This document shows, one piece after another, positions 34,802 through 45,322 of a stretch of 64,000 nucleotides of DNA. How positions within the stretch are numbered: position 1 is the first letter of the stretch; each line of letters starts with the position of its first letter. A program made the position numbers and the translations under genes. Source of the stretch: Algoriphagus aquaeductus (GTDB lineage: Bacteria > Bacteroidota > Bacteroidia > Cytophagales > Cyclobacteriaceae); NCBI RefSeq assembly GCF_003253485.1, contig NZ_QKTX01000001.1, forward strand, positions 470,799 through 534,798. Reading direction: 5' to 3'. Below the pieces are notes generated by a model. It had not been told where the DNA came from, made no database searches, and worked only from the letters and a program-made list of their open reading frames with translations.

Positions 34802-37096
34802 TTAGAATTGGTAATTGAGTTTAAGTAAAATATTCCTTCCCATGTCGGCCGAGAAATACCGAAATCGGTTCATGTATTCTTTGTATTCTGTATTAAATAA
34901 GTTGTTTGCCTGAATTCCTACATTTAGTTGATTTTCAGCTATTTTAACTTTCAGATTATAACCAAGGTTGAATAAGGCATAAGCGGGTGGGGCAGGTGCC
35001 AGATCAAACTCCGGCTCACGGGATTGTCTGGCCACAAGGACATTGCTCAGGGTAACTCGATGGGTCTCTTTTCCAAATGAGTAGGCAAGTCCCCAGTCCA
35101 TCCGATCCGAGGGAATGAAAGGAAAATAGGTTTGCGTTTCGGTGTTTTTGGCCCGAATGATGGAACCTTTGAAATACCCGTTGAGCTGGTCTGTGAACGC
35201 GTAGGTTCCTGAAAGGTCCAAACCGTAAAACAGAGCGTTTGCCTGCAGGTATTCATAGACGTTGAAGGTGCCCCGCAAGCTGACGAAAGTCTCCCCGGTT
35301 GGATTCAGATAGATGTATTCCCTGATCTGATTGGCATATGCGGTGAGTTCTACACCACCCCTTTTCCCTTCATATTCCAGGCTATTGACCCATTTGAGAG
35401 ATTTTTCTGAATTCAAATCCGGATCACCGATTTCTACGGCAGCTGCTCCGTGATGCAAGCCTTGGCTGAAAAGCTCATTCACATTGGGAGGTCTCCAAGC
35501 TGTCCCAAGGTTGGAGCTAAAAGAGAAATACGGACTTAGCTGGTATAATCCACCGATAAAAGCCGAGAAATTTTGATAGTCCAAATCGGCCTCCTGAAGT
35601 TCTCCTCCAATAAACCTTGCCGCACTGACGGTTCGGTAATCATACCTCAAGCCAGCCTCGATTTCCAATGGTCCTTTTAGATATTTTTCAATAAGATAGA
35701 CTCCCCCGTTGATCATATCATAATTGGGTATCAAAGGGGTTACCCCGGTGCCTGGAACGTTGCTATTCGCCTGTTGGATAATATTGATCCCTAATGAACC
35801 ACTCCAATTGGAATTTCGGCTATGGTCAAGAAATAGGTCCAAGGTGTTGGTATACAGCTGCAGATCCAGGCTAGGGCGAGCATTGAGATCCCCACGTCTG
35901 CGGTCAAACTCCTGTCGCTCATTGAGTTGAAACCCGTATTGGAAATTGAGCTTGTAGGCTGGACTGAGATGGTAGTGGGCCTTTACTTTTGCCAAATGAT
36001 GGGCAACCACCTGTCGTGGGTTATTGATCTGGAAGGTAAAATCAGGCTTGTTGAAAGGTTCTCCGTTTGCTATGATTTCTACCAGATCGGAAAGGTTGCC
36101 GGTATGTGAATCTCTCAGAATTCCGATTTCGGTATTGAAAAAGCTGTAGTACCCTTCGATTCCCAATTTTTTGGAACTATATCCTATCGAACCGGAAAAA
36201 TTATACTCTGACATTCCGGTATTGTCTTGGAAATATCGGGGTGATTGGACATTTCCTGCTCTTTTTACAGAGCCTTGAACTCTATATCCTAATCCTGCAA
36301 TTTTGCCGGAACCTCCCGAATGCGAGGCGGCAAAATTTCCCATCCTGCCATTGGAAGCGCCCAAAAGATTGATTTCCGTACTGTGCTTTTTACTTACCGG
36401 TAGGGAAGGAGGATTGACTAAAATTACACCTCCCATGGCCTCAGGACCGAATCTTACCGTTTCCGCCCCTTTGATCACCGTAATTTCATCTGCTAAGAAC
36501 GGATCAATTTCCGGAGCGTGCTCGGCTCCCCACTGTTGGCCTTCCAGCCGGATTCCATTATTGAGGATCATGATCCGATTGCTGTGCATCCCGTGGATCA
36601 CCGGTTTAGAAATCGTGTTTCCGGTGGAAAAAGTCGTCACTCCTGCTATTCTTTTCAAGCTTTCCCCAAGACTCTCTCCTCTTGATTGCAACAGGGCCTC
36701 TCCATAAAGTGAGGTAACTGCTGTGGTAGTCTGAACGGATTCCCGGTGTCCATGAACTTCTACTCCTGAGAGGGCTACTGACTCTTCCTCCATTTTGAAA
36801 GTTTGATTGGTTGTGCTTCCGCTCAGATTAATGGTTTGCCTGATTTCTTTATGACCTAAATATTGAACAGTGACCGTGTAGGTTCCGGGGCAGAGTTCCC
36901 GAATGATGAAGTTTCCGTTTTGATCGGTGACGGCCCCGGTTCTTGTCTCCAAAATCCATACATAAGCTGCTTCAATCGGTTGATCGTTCTCCTGATGCAA
37001 TACTTTTCCTCTGAGGACCAATTCACATTTTTGCGCCACCACATTCACTAGGGGAAGTAAAAGAATCATGAAAAGCAAAACGGCTTTTTGAATCAT
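34802..37096 (-). CDS. TonB-dependent receptor
   Basis: 764 residues from the ATG at 37096 (MIQKAVLLFMILLLPLVNVVAQ, a clear signal peptide). The open frame extends to 37240 but that part lacks a signal. A carboxypeptidase-like domain (about 25-110) is followed by a plug with VIHGMHSNRIMILNNGIRL and WGAEHAPEIDPFLADEITVIKG, then FGPEAMGGVI. The barrel ends NILLKLNYQF. The His/Glu-rich plug phrase (GAEHAPE) recalls zinc-type receptors such as ZnuD; this is a suggestion only. Its partner lipoprotein follows at 12 nt. Confidence 0.92.
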   Translation of the reverse strand: MIQKAVLLFMILLLPLVNVVAQKCELVLRGKVLHQENDQPIEAAYVWILETRTGAVTDQNGNFIIRELCPGTYTVTVQYLGHKEIRQTINLSGSTTNQTFKMEEESVALSGVEVHGHRESVQTTTAVTSLYGEALLQSRGESLGESLKRIAGVTTFSTGNTISKPVIHGMHSNRIMILNNGIRLEGQQWGAEHAPEIDPFLADEITVIKGAETVRFGPEAMGGVILVNPPSLPVSKKHSTEINLLGASNGRMGNFAASHSGGSGKIAGLGYRVQGSVKRAGNVQSPRYFQDNTGMSEYNFSGSIGYSSKKLGIEGYYSFFNTEIGILRDSHTGNLSDLVEIIANGEPFNKPDFTFQINNPRQVVAHHLAKVKAHYHLSPAYKLNFQYGFQLNERQEFDRRRGDLNARPSLDLQLYTNTLDLFLDHSRNSNWSGSLGINIIQQANSNVPGTGVTPLIPNYDMINGGVYLIEKYLKGPLEIEAGLRYDYRTVSAARFIGGELQEADLDYQNFSAFIGGLYQLSPYFSFSSNLGTAWRPPNVNELFSQGLHHGAAAVEIGDPDLNSEKSLKWVNSLEYEGKRGGVELTAYANQIREYIYLNPTGETFVSLRGTFNVYEYLQANALFYGLDLSGTYAFTDQLNGYFKGSIIRAKNTETQTYFPFIPSDRMDWGLAYSFGKETHRVTLSNVLVARQSREPEFDLAPAPPAYALFNLGYNLKVKIAENQLNVGIQANNLFNTEYKEYMNRFRYFSADMGRNILLKLNYQF

Positions 37097-37101
37097 AGTT
37101 G

Positions 37102-37109
37102 CAAAAGTA
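37102..37109 (-). promoter_or_regulatory. Promoter -7 element close to the receptor start
   Basis: TACTTTTG on the minus strand is a perfect TAnnTTTG, with ATTG about 21 nt upstream. It lies only 5 nt before the chosen ATG, so a transcript from it would be leaderless or nearly so. Confidence 0.4.
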
Positions 37110-37229
37110 GTCGTAGAATTTTTATAAATCCAATGTTTTTGAAACAAAGTTGCAGAAGATACTAAAAGGTGATTTGAGTGGATATAATGTGTGATGAACC
37201 TACCCAAACAAACACTGGCCGAAAACAAA

Positions 37230-37252
37230 AAATCCGGCATAAAGCCGGATTT
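37230..37252 (-). terminator. Intrinsic terminator after the four-helix protein gene
   Basis: A 9-bp perfect stem, AAATCCGGC/GCCGGATTT, with a 5-nt loop. It is followed on the minus strand by a run of T and lies 21 nt after the stop at 37274. Confidence 0.85.
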
Positions 37253-37273
37253 GGGATCAGTGAAATGGGATCA

Positions 37274-37708
37274 TCAACCTAACCAGGCAGACCATGGAAT
37301 TCGGCTGAGGATTAAAACCAATCCCACCGCATACATCATGTAGATGCTTCTGAACTTGGCGCGGGATGTGGTCAATTTTTTGGCTCTGCTGTAGCCAATG
37401 GTGATCAGGACAATTGCCACAATATTGATCAGGGGGTGTTCCAGTGCAGTCAACCGCGCGGCTGAGTCAGACATTGCACCTCCGCCGGTCAGCAGGGAGA
37501 ATCCCACCGGGCTGACAAAATAGAGAATCAGACCCAGCAAGAGCTGGACATGGGATAGAATAAAGCCAATGAATGCGATTTTACGGTCTTTTTCCTGAAA
37601 CTCCCTTCCGGAAAGTGAACCGAAAAGTGCCCAGAAAATGACGACTACCAAGGCTAAAAGTGCCAAGTAGGCCAAACCGGAATGTGCATGCTGAAGTCCT
37701 GTATACAT
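37274..37708 (-). CDS. Four-helix membrane protein, unknown function
   Basis: 144 residues from the ATG at 37708 (MYTGLQHAHSGLAYLALLAL); the upstream extension to 37765 is unlike the family. Four hydrophobic helices are visible. Single His residues sit near helix ends (LQHAHSG, LSHVQLLLG, LEHPLI), spaced as in small haem-binding membrane proteins, but haem binding is inference. Related Bacteroidota proteins are conserved and poorly characterised. It lies 69 nt downstream of the rlmI-like gene and is closed by a terminator. Confidence 0.75.
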   Translation of the reverse strand: MYTGLQHAHSGLAYLALLALVVVIFWALFGSLSGREFQEKDRKIAFIGFILSHVQLLLGLILYFVSPVGFSLLTGGGAMSDSAARLTALEHPLINIVAIVLITIGYSRAKKLTTSRAKFRSIYMMYAVGLVLILSRIPWSAWLG

Positions 37709-37777
37709 AGCGTTTCGTTTTTGATTGGGTGAAATTAGCAGAAAAGAAGGAAGAGAAGCAGACAATCTTCCTGAAAC

Positions 37778-38959
37778 TTATTCTACAAACAGCACCAATC
37801 CTTTGAGGTATTCAGTTTCAGGGTGGAAAATATTGATCGGGTGATCGGCAGGCTGCGAGAGTTGGTGTAGGATTCTGACCTTTCGCTTACTCTCCAGGGC
37901 AGCCGCTGTGATCGTATGGGTAAATAAGCTTTTGTCCACGACTTGACTGCAGGAGAAAGTGAACAAAATTCCTCCCGGCTTGATTTTGCGAAGTGCCTCA
38001 GCATTCAGTCGCTTGTAAGCCTGAACCGCATTGTGTCGGGCTTTGAGATTTTTAGCAAAGGCAGGCGGATCTAAAATGATCAGATCAAAATCGTCCCCGA
38101 TCTCCCGGATGTACTTGACCACGTCGGCGACGATGGATTCGTGCTTTCCTGAGAAGCCCGAATTCAAGCGAACGTTTTCCTCGGTCAGCTCGATGGCTTT
38201 AGCGGATATGTCAACCGAATGCACCTCGGAAGCTCCTTCCTGAAGCGCCAAAACAGAAAATCCCCCTGAATAGCAGAAGGTGTTGAGTACTTTTTTGCCT
38301 TTTGAATAGGTAGAGACCAGTTTTCGGTTTTCCCTCTGATCGATAAAAAAGCCCGTTTTTTGGCCTTTTTCCCAATCGATTCGATACGTTGCTCCGTATT
38401 CTTTGACCAAATCAGTTTCCGCTTTCCCCCAGATCCACTCCTTGGATTCGATGCCCAGATTTTTGGGAAGCGTTTCGGCACTTTTGTCGTAGACACCTTT
38501 TAGGCTCTCCCCATAGACGCTCCTCAATGCTTCCGCAATCTCCTGTGTATGACGGTGCATGCCCACATGATGTGCCTGTATGACGGCTTTGCCATGGTAG
38601 TAATCTATGATCAATCCCGGCAGTCCGTCCCCTTCTCCATGAACCAATCGATAGACATTAGTTTCCTGATTTTCAGTAAGTCCCAAAGCTTTTCTTACTG
38701 CAAAAGCTGAAGAGATTTTTTCCTTCCAAAACTGCTGATCGATGGCTCTTTCTTCGAAAGAAATGATCCTGACCATGATCGATCCTGGTGAAAAATGCCC
38801 GATACCGAGGAAGTCATTTTTGGAAGAATAAACGGCGACCAAATCCCCGTTTTCCACTCCGGAATCAGTCTTGGCTATTGCTCCCGAAAAGACCCAACGG
38901 TGTCTTCTCAGCAATGAAACTTCTTTTCCTTTTTGTAAAATCAGCTTAGGATAGTTCAT
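37778..38959 (-). CDS. rlmI: Class I rRNA large-subunit methyltransferase, RlmI type
   Basis: 393 residues. A PUA domain (about 1-80, GKEVSLLRRHRWVFSGAI) is followed by the methyltransferase domain. SAM-site phrases are LNTFCYSGGFSVLALQEGASEVHSVD (about 215-240), DLIILDPPAFAK (about 290) and FTFSCSQ (about 340) with the catalytic Cys. RlmI methylates cytosine 1962 of 23S rRNA in Escherichia coli; the same target here is inferred. It overlaps the symporter gene by 14 nt. Confidence 0.9.
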   Translation of the reverse strand: MNYPKLILQKGKEVSLLRRHRWVFSGAIAKTDSGVENGDLVAVYSSKNDFLGIGHFSPGSIMVRIISFEERAIDQQFWKEKISSAFAVRKALGLTENQETNVYRLVHGEGDGLPGLIIDYYHGKAVIQAHHVGMHRHTQEIAEALRSVYGESLKGVYDKSAETLPKNLGIESKEWIWGKAETDLVKEYGATYRIDWEKGQKTGFFIDQRENRKLVSTYSKGKKVLNTFCYSGGFSVLALQEGASEVHSVDISAKAIELTEENVRLNSGFSGKHESIVADVVKYIREIGDDFDLIILDPPAFAKNLKARHNAVQAYKRLNAEALRKIKPGGILFTFSCSQVVDKSLFTHTITAAALESKRKVRILHQLSQPADHPINIFHPETEYLKGLVLFVE

Positions 38960-40343
38960 AAGTTGGGTTGGTTTTGTCCGGAAACAGGAGGCTGCCGATG
39001 ATCATGGAAAGCCCACTGCCCAGGAGGCCAATAAGATGTGATTCCTCCGTGTAAAGGTAATTTTCTGAAGCAAGGTAAACGATCATTCCGAATACCATGG
39101 ACATCAAAGCGCCCATTTTGGAAACTTTTTTCCAATAAAGTCCAGCAGTAAGTGGGACAAATAAAGAAACCAGCATGAGGATGGAAGCGCCGGCTACCAA
39201 TTCATAGATGTTGGATTTCCAGCTCGCCATCAGGATCGCAATTATGGCCACCGCGACCACATTGAATCTGAGAATCCACAGAAAATGACTTTCCTTCAAT
39301 TTTTTTCCAAAATAGGGACGAATCAGGTTTTCAGAGATAATTGCCGCAGGTGCCAGCAATCCCGAACTCGTTGTGCTCATGATTGCGGAAATCAAAGCAC
39401 CGAAAAAGACGATTTGCACCGGCATTCCTCCATGCTGAAGCACCATGGAGGGCAATAGCATTTGCTTATTTTCGAGGTACAGTTCAGGATAAAGCACTTT
39501 TGCCCCCAAAGCGATAAAAAGTGGAAGCAATCCAAAGCTTAAGTAAAAAGCGCCGGCCAGATAGGTGGATCTGACGGCTACTTTTTCCGATTTGGAGGAC
39601 ATCACCCGCTGATAAATATCCTGGGAGGGAATACTTCCCAAACCTAAAATGATCCAAGCCCCGATGTATTTGGTCCAACCGGAAAAGGTGGCCTCAGGAA
39701 AAAACTGAAAGCTCTCGGGAGGAGCTTTTTCGAAAATTGCTCCAACTCCACCGGCCTCTCTGGCTACCATTACGGCCACCCAAAGCAAGCCCACTACAAT
39801 CATGGTAGTCTGAATAAAATCGGTGATGGAAATCGCCCACATTCCTCCCAAAAAGGTATAAAACACAACTATCCCGGCAGAAATTAAAATCCCCTGTGTC
39901 ATGCTAAGATCAGTCACCGCTCCCAATACAAGACTCAAGGCGACCAGTTGTGCAGCCACATAACCAAAGTAAGCGGGGATCATAAAGATAGAGGCGAAAA
40001 ACTCAATTCGCTTCCCGAAGATCTTTTTAAACACGTCTCCTATGGTCAGCACATTCATCCGATACATCGGACGCAGGTAAAACATCCCAAACAGGACCAG
40101 ACATAGCGCTCCCCCAAAAGGATCCTCGATTACTCCCAGGAGGCCTTCTTCCAGATACACCGAGGAAGCTCCAAAGATGGTTTCGGAACCAAACCAGGTT
40201 GCAAACAGGGCAGAGGCTGAAAGAAAAAGAGGCAGGGATCGCCCTGCCAATACGAAGTCGTTGGAATTTTTGACCAACGTGGAAGACCAAGCTCCTACAG
40301 CTACAGTCAATGCTAGATAAAGAATGATCGCAGTGAGCAGCAA
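38946..40343 (-). CDS. Sodium:solute symporter (SSS family)
   Basis: 465 residues with about twelve or thirteen membrane segments. Family features are the early DFVLAGRSLPLFLSASALFATWFGSETI and GGMWAISITDFIQTTMIVVGL, with ALISAIMSTTSSGLLAPAAIISENL near 320, the sodium-site helix. The substrate is undetermined. It starts 11 nt after the ABC-F gene's stop and overlaps the methyltransferase gene, so the three may be one transcription unit. Confidence 0.92.
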   Translation of the reverse strand: MLLTAIILYLALTVAVGAWSSTLVKNSNDFVLAGRSLPLFLSASALFATWFGSETIFGASSVYLEEGLLGVIEDPFGGALCLVLFGMFYLRPMYRMNVLTIGDVFKKIFGKRIEFFASIFMIPAYFGYVAAQLVALSLVLGAVTDLSMTQGILISAGIVVFYTFLGGMWAISITDFIQTTMIVVGLLWVAVMVAREAGGVGAIFEKAPPESFQFFPEATFSGWTKYIGAWIILGLGSIPSQDIYQRVMSSKSEKVAVRSTYLAGAFYLSFGLLPLFIALGAKVLYPELYLENKQMLLPSMVLQHGGMPVQIVFFGALISAIMSTTSSGLLAPAAIISENLIRPYFGKKLKESHFLWILRFNVVAVAIIAILMASWKSNIYELVAGASILMLVSLFVPLTAGLYWKKVSKMGALMSMVFGMIVYLASENYLYTEESHLIGLLGSGLSMIIGSLLFPDKTNPTYELS

Positions 40344-40354
40344 GGTGGTGCAAC

Positions 40355-42061
<1,707 letters not shown>

Positions 42062-42130
42062 TCAAGCTTGTGGAATTTTTAGACAATAAGTTTGAAGTGT
42101 TTTTTATATTGACAGGTTGAATGATCTCTA

Positions 42131-45100
42131 ATGCGTGTTGGGCTACTAAAAATATTCCTTTACTCTATTTTGCTTCAGCTGTTTTGGCTTGGAAAAGTGT
42201 TTCCAGTCAAAGCACAAATGTCAACCATAGGCAAAGAATTTTGGGTGGGTTTTATGGAAAATAACCGGGTATTGCCAAGCCTTAACAACGCTGGAGCACC
42301 TGATTATTGGATCATCTTAATCACTGCCAGCGAAAATGCCACCGGAGTCATCGAATATGCCGGAAATTCCACTGCATTCTCTTTGACCCAGGGGCAGCAA
42401 TTCACCCTGAGAGTGGGTGGATTGGAATTGGATATGATTCATCGCACCTCTGGAATCATCGAAAACAAAGGGATTCATATAACTTCCTCCGGTAAAGTTG
42501 CAGTTCATGCGTTCAATGAGCGTTTTCGAAGCGCGGATGGGACGGTGGTCCTTCCAGTCGGGGCCCTGGGAAAAGATCATTACATCACTTCTCATTTTGA
42601 AACCAATCCATTAGGCAATCTCAACCAAAGCAACGAAAGTACGCTTTTGGTAGTGGCTTCTGAAGAAAATACCCGGGTGGAAATTACACTCGCTGAAGCC
42701 TCAGTGTCCGGAGATCCCAAAGGCACTCCTTATGAAATCACGCTAAATCGTGGACAAAGCTACCAGATTAAAGCTCGGGGAGACTTGACGGGTTCGCGGG
42801 TAAGAGTAGTGGGAGACAATGCCGATGACTGTAAAAAAATCGCAGTTTTTGGGGGGAACAAGTGGACTTCCGTAGGTTCTTGTGGCAATGCCAACGACCA
42901 CCTTTTCCAGCAAACCTATCCAGTAAATACCTGGGGAAACTCTTTTATTCATGTGGCTTTGGCAGGGAGGAGTTCAGGGGAACTGGTCAAGGTGCTGGCC
43001 TCCGAAGACAATACTGAGGTAAGTGTCAATGGAAATTCAATTGGGGTGCTCAATCGAGGACAGTGGATGCCGATAGAATTTGAAGCCAATGAATCAGCCA
43101 AGATAGCCACCACTAAACCTTCCTCGGTCACGGTTTTTTCCAAAAGCCAGGCATGCAATCAGCCGAATGCGCCCAATTCTGATTTTGGAGACCCCTTTAT
43201 GATCAGCTATAGTCCGGTGGAGCAGTTTTTGACCCAACTCACCTTCAATGCCATCAACCTGCCTTCGATTGTCAATCACTATGTAAACATCGTTGTAAAA
43301 TCCGGTGACCAAGCCCAAACCCGATTGGATGGGCAAAGCATAGGCAGCAGTTTCTCGCCTCTTCCCGGTGACCCTAATTTTCAGATTGCCCGGGTGTCCA
43401 TTTTTCAAGGCGTCCATACCTTAACCAATCCTTCAGGTTTTGCGGCGTATGTGTATGGTTTTGGAGAAATCGAATCCTATGGATATGCCGCAGGCGCGGC
43501 CCTGAACAACCTGAATTTTCAGACCGAGAATAAATATGAGTTTGAGGTGACCGGCGACAAAGTAGCTTGTCTGAATCAACCGGGTGATTGGACCATCAAC
43601 CCGCAAAACCCCAACTTCACCTATTTTGTCTGGGACTTTGGAGATGAAAGTGAATCCAAAACCGGGAAAGTGGTTTCCCATAAATTCCTTAATCCCGGTA
43701 CCTATGAAGTAAAAGTGGTCGCTTCTTTGAGTCCAAACTCCTGCGATGAGCAGGAGGAAATTGCATTTGAAGTTCAGGTGTTGGAAACTGATGCGGAAAT
43801 CATCGGCGAGCAATCCGTTTGTCCTGAAGTCGAGCAGGTCATGTACCGACTCAAAAACAAGCAGAAAATTGGGAAAACCGTCTTTGAAGTAGAAGGAGGG
43901 ACAATTTTGGAATCTTTTGGTGATTCTGTTTTGGTCAATTGGGGACCTGCCAATCCCAATGCCATCCTGCGGATGATTCCATACACAGAAAATGGTTGTC
44001 CCGGGGAGCCCATTGAATTGAATGTGGTGATCAATCAGCGAATCGAGGTCACTGAAGCTACGGGGGTGTTGGAGGTCTGTTTTGACCCAGCTGTTCGACA
44101 TACCTATACCGCTCCCAATGCACAGCCCGGTCGGGGTTATGAATGGGTCATTACCGGTGGAACTTTGGTCAGTACCCAGGGATCACCACAAGCAGAAGTG
44201 GTCTGGGACCAACCGGGAATAACCGGAACAATAGCTTATACCGCATACAGTTTGGTGGACAATTCCTGCGAAGGCAAATCTCCAGCAATCGAAGTAAAAG
44301 TTGCTCCAGACTTTCAGGCAGAGGTCGCTTCGGTAACCTCAGTCCTCTGCTTCGGAGAATCCACCGGACAGATCAGATTGACCGTGACGGGTGGCCAAGC
44401 ACCCTATAAATTTGAATGGTCTCATCAATCTACGCTCAATGCACCGGAAGCAACTAATCTGAAAGCAGGCATCTATTCAGTCAAAATCATTGACCAATTG
44501 GGTTGCGAAAAGTTTCTGGAGGATATTGCGATTACCGAGCCTGACCAACTCAACCTGATTCAGGCCAAACCTCAAGCGACTTCCTGCTATGGTAAAAGTG
44601 ACGGAGAGGTGTTGATTCAAATCGAAGGAGGAATTTCACCCTACAGCTTGGTTTATGATGGCCTCAAAAGCTTTTCTTCCGATCTCAAAATCCAGGATTT
44701 AGCTGCAGGATCTTACAATTGGGAGGTTACGGATTCCAATGGGTGTAAAATCCCGGTCAGTTTTGAAATTACGTCTCCAGCAGCCGTGCTGGTAGATGTC
44801 AGATTGGAGAAACCTGCCTGTCCGGGTGGTTCCAATGGAGAGTTGTTTGTGGTACCCTCCGGCAATTCCGGGCCTTTTTTGTATCAGTGGAGTGATCCCG
44901 TACTCAGTGGACAATGGGTGTCCGGGCTTTCTGTCGGAGATTACTCGGTGGAAGTGACTGATTCTTTTGGCTGTGTTTCGATTGGGAAAGGTACGGTCAG
45001 TGAAGCCAAACCTCAATTCAGGATGCCGACAGGATTCGATTCCAGACAGGCGCCAGGGATTTATCAAGGGGTTTCAAACTGTGATACCGAATTTCAGTTG

Positions 45101-45277
45101 TCTGTATATAACCGCTGGGGACAGTTGATTTATTTCGGAAAAGAGGGCTGGGATGGCACGATTTCTGGAGAGTTAGCGCCTGGCGGAACGTATTCGTATT
45201 CAGTGAATTATTATTACCAATTGGAAGGAAAATCAGAAGTGACTAATATTAGAGGCTCTTTCATCCTGATCAGATAA
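42131..45277 (+). CDS. Large exported protein 1 of 3: IgGFc-binding-like, PKD, SprB repeats, CHU_C end
   Basis: 1048 residues. A signal peptide (about 1-29, ending VKAQ) is followed by GKEFWVGFMENN, the start of an IgGFc-binding-like domain (to about 450, with GNKWTSVGSCGNANDHLFQQ). A PKD domain (about 480-555, FVWDFGDESESKTGKVVSHKF) and two PKD-like domains (about 555-730) come next. Three SprB-type repeats (about 735-960, e.g. CFGESTGQIRLTVTGGQAPYKF) follow. The last 86 residues have NRWGQLIYFGKEGWDG and end SFILIR, as in gliding-motility C-terminal (CHU_C) domains that direct type IX secretion. Probable surface adhesin; first of three tandem paralogues. Confidence 0.92.
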   Translation: MRVGLLKIFLYSILLQLFWLGKVFPVKAQMSTIGKEFWVGFMENNRVLPSLNNAGAPDYWIILITASENATGVIEYAGNSTAFSLTQGQQFTLRVGGLELDMIHRTSGIIENKGIHITSSGKVAVHAFNERFRSADGTVVLPVGALGKDHYITSHFETNPLGNLNQSNESTLLVVASEENTRVEITLAEASVSGDPKGTPYEITLNRGQSYQIKARGDLTGSRVRVVGDNADDCKKIAVFGGNKWTSVGSCGNANDHLFQQTYPVNTWGNSFIHVALAGRSSGELVKVLASEDNTEVSVNGNSIGVLNRGQWMPIEFEANESAKIATTKPSSVTVFSKSQACNQPNAPNSDFGDPFMISYSPVEQFLTQLTFNAINLPSIVNHYVNIVVKSGDQAQTRLDGQSIGSSFSPLPGDPNFQIARVSIFQGVHTLTNPSGFAAYVYGFGEIESYGYAAGAALNNLNFQTENKYEFEVTGDKVACLNQPGDWTINPQNPNFTYFVWDFGDESESKTGKVVSHKFLNPGTYEVKVVASLSPNSCDEQEEIAFEVQVLETDAEIIGEQSVCPEVEQVMYRLKNKQKIGKTVFEVEGGTILESFGDSVLVNWGPANPNAILRMIPYTENGCPGEPIELNVVINQRIEVTEATGVLEVCFDPAVRHTYTAPNAQPGRGYEWVITGGTLVSTQGSPQAEVVWDQPGITGTIAYTAYSLVDNSCEGKSPAIEVKVAPDFQAEVASVTSVLCFGESTGQIRLTVTGGQAPYKFEWSHQSTLNAPEATNLKAGIYSVKIIDQLGCEKFLEDIAITEPDQLNLIQAKPQATSCYGKSDGEVLIQIEGGISPYSLVYDGLKSFSSDLKIQDLAAGSYNWEVTDSNGCKIPVSFEITSPAAVLVDVRLEKPACPGGSNGELFVVPSGNSGPFLYQWSDPVLSGQWVSGLSVGDYSVEVTDSFGCVSIGKGTVSEAKPQFRMPTGFDSRQAPGIYQGVSNCDTEFQLSVYNRWGQLIYFGKEGWDGTISGELAPGGTYSYSVNYYYQLEGKSEVTNIRGSFILIR

Positions 45278-45322
45278 TCAAACCCAAAAAACAAACAACT
45301 TGAGACATCCTTACTACTAAAA

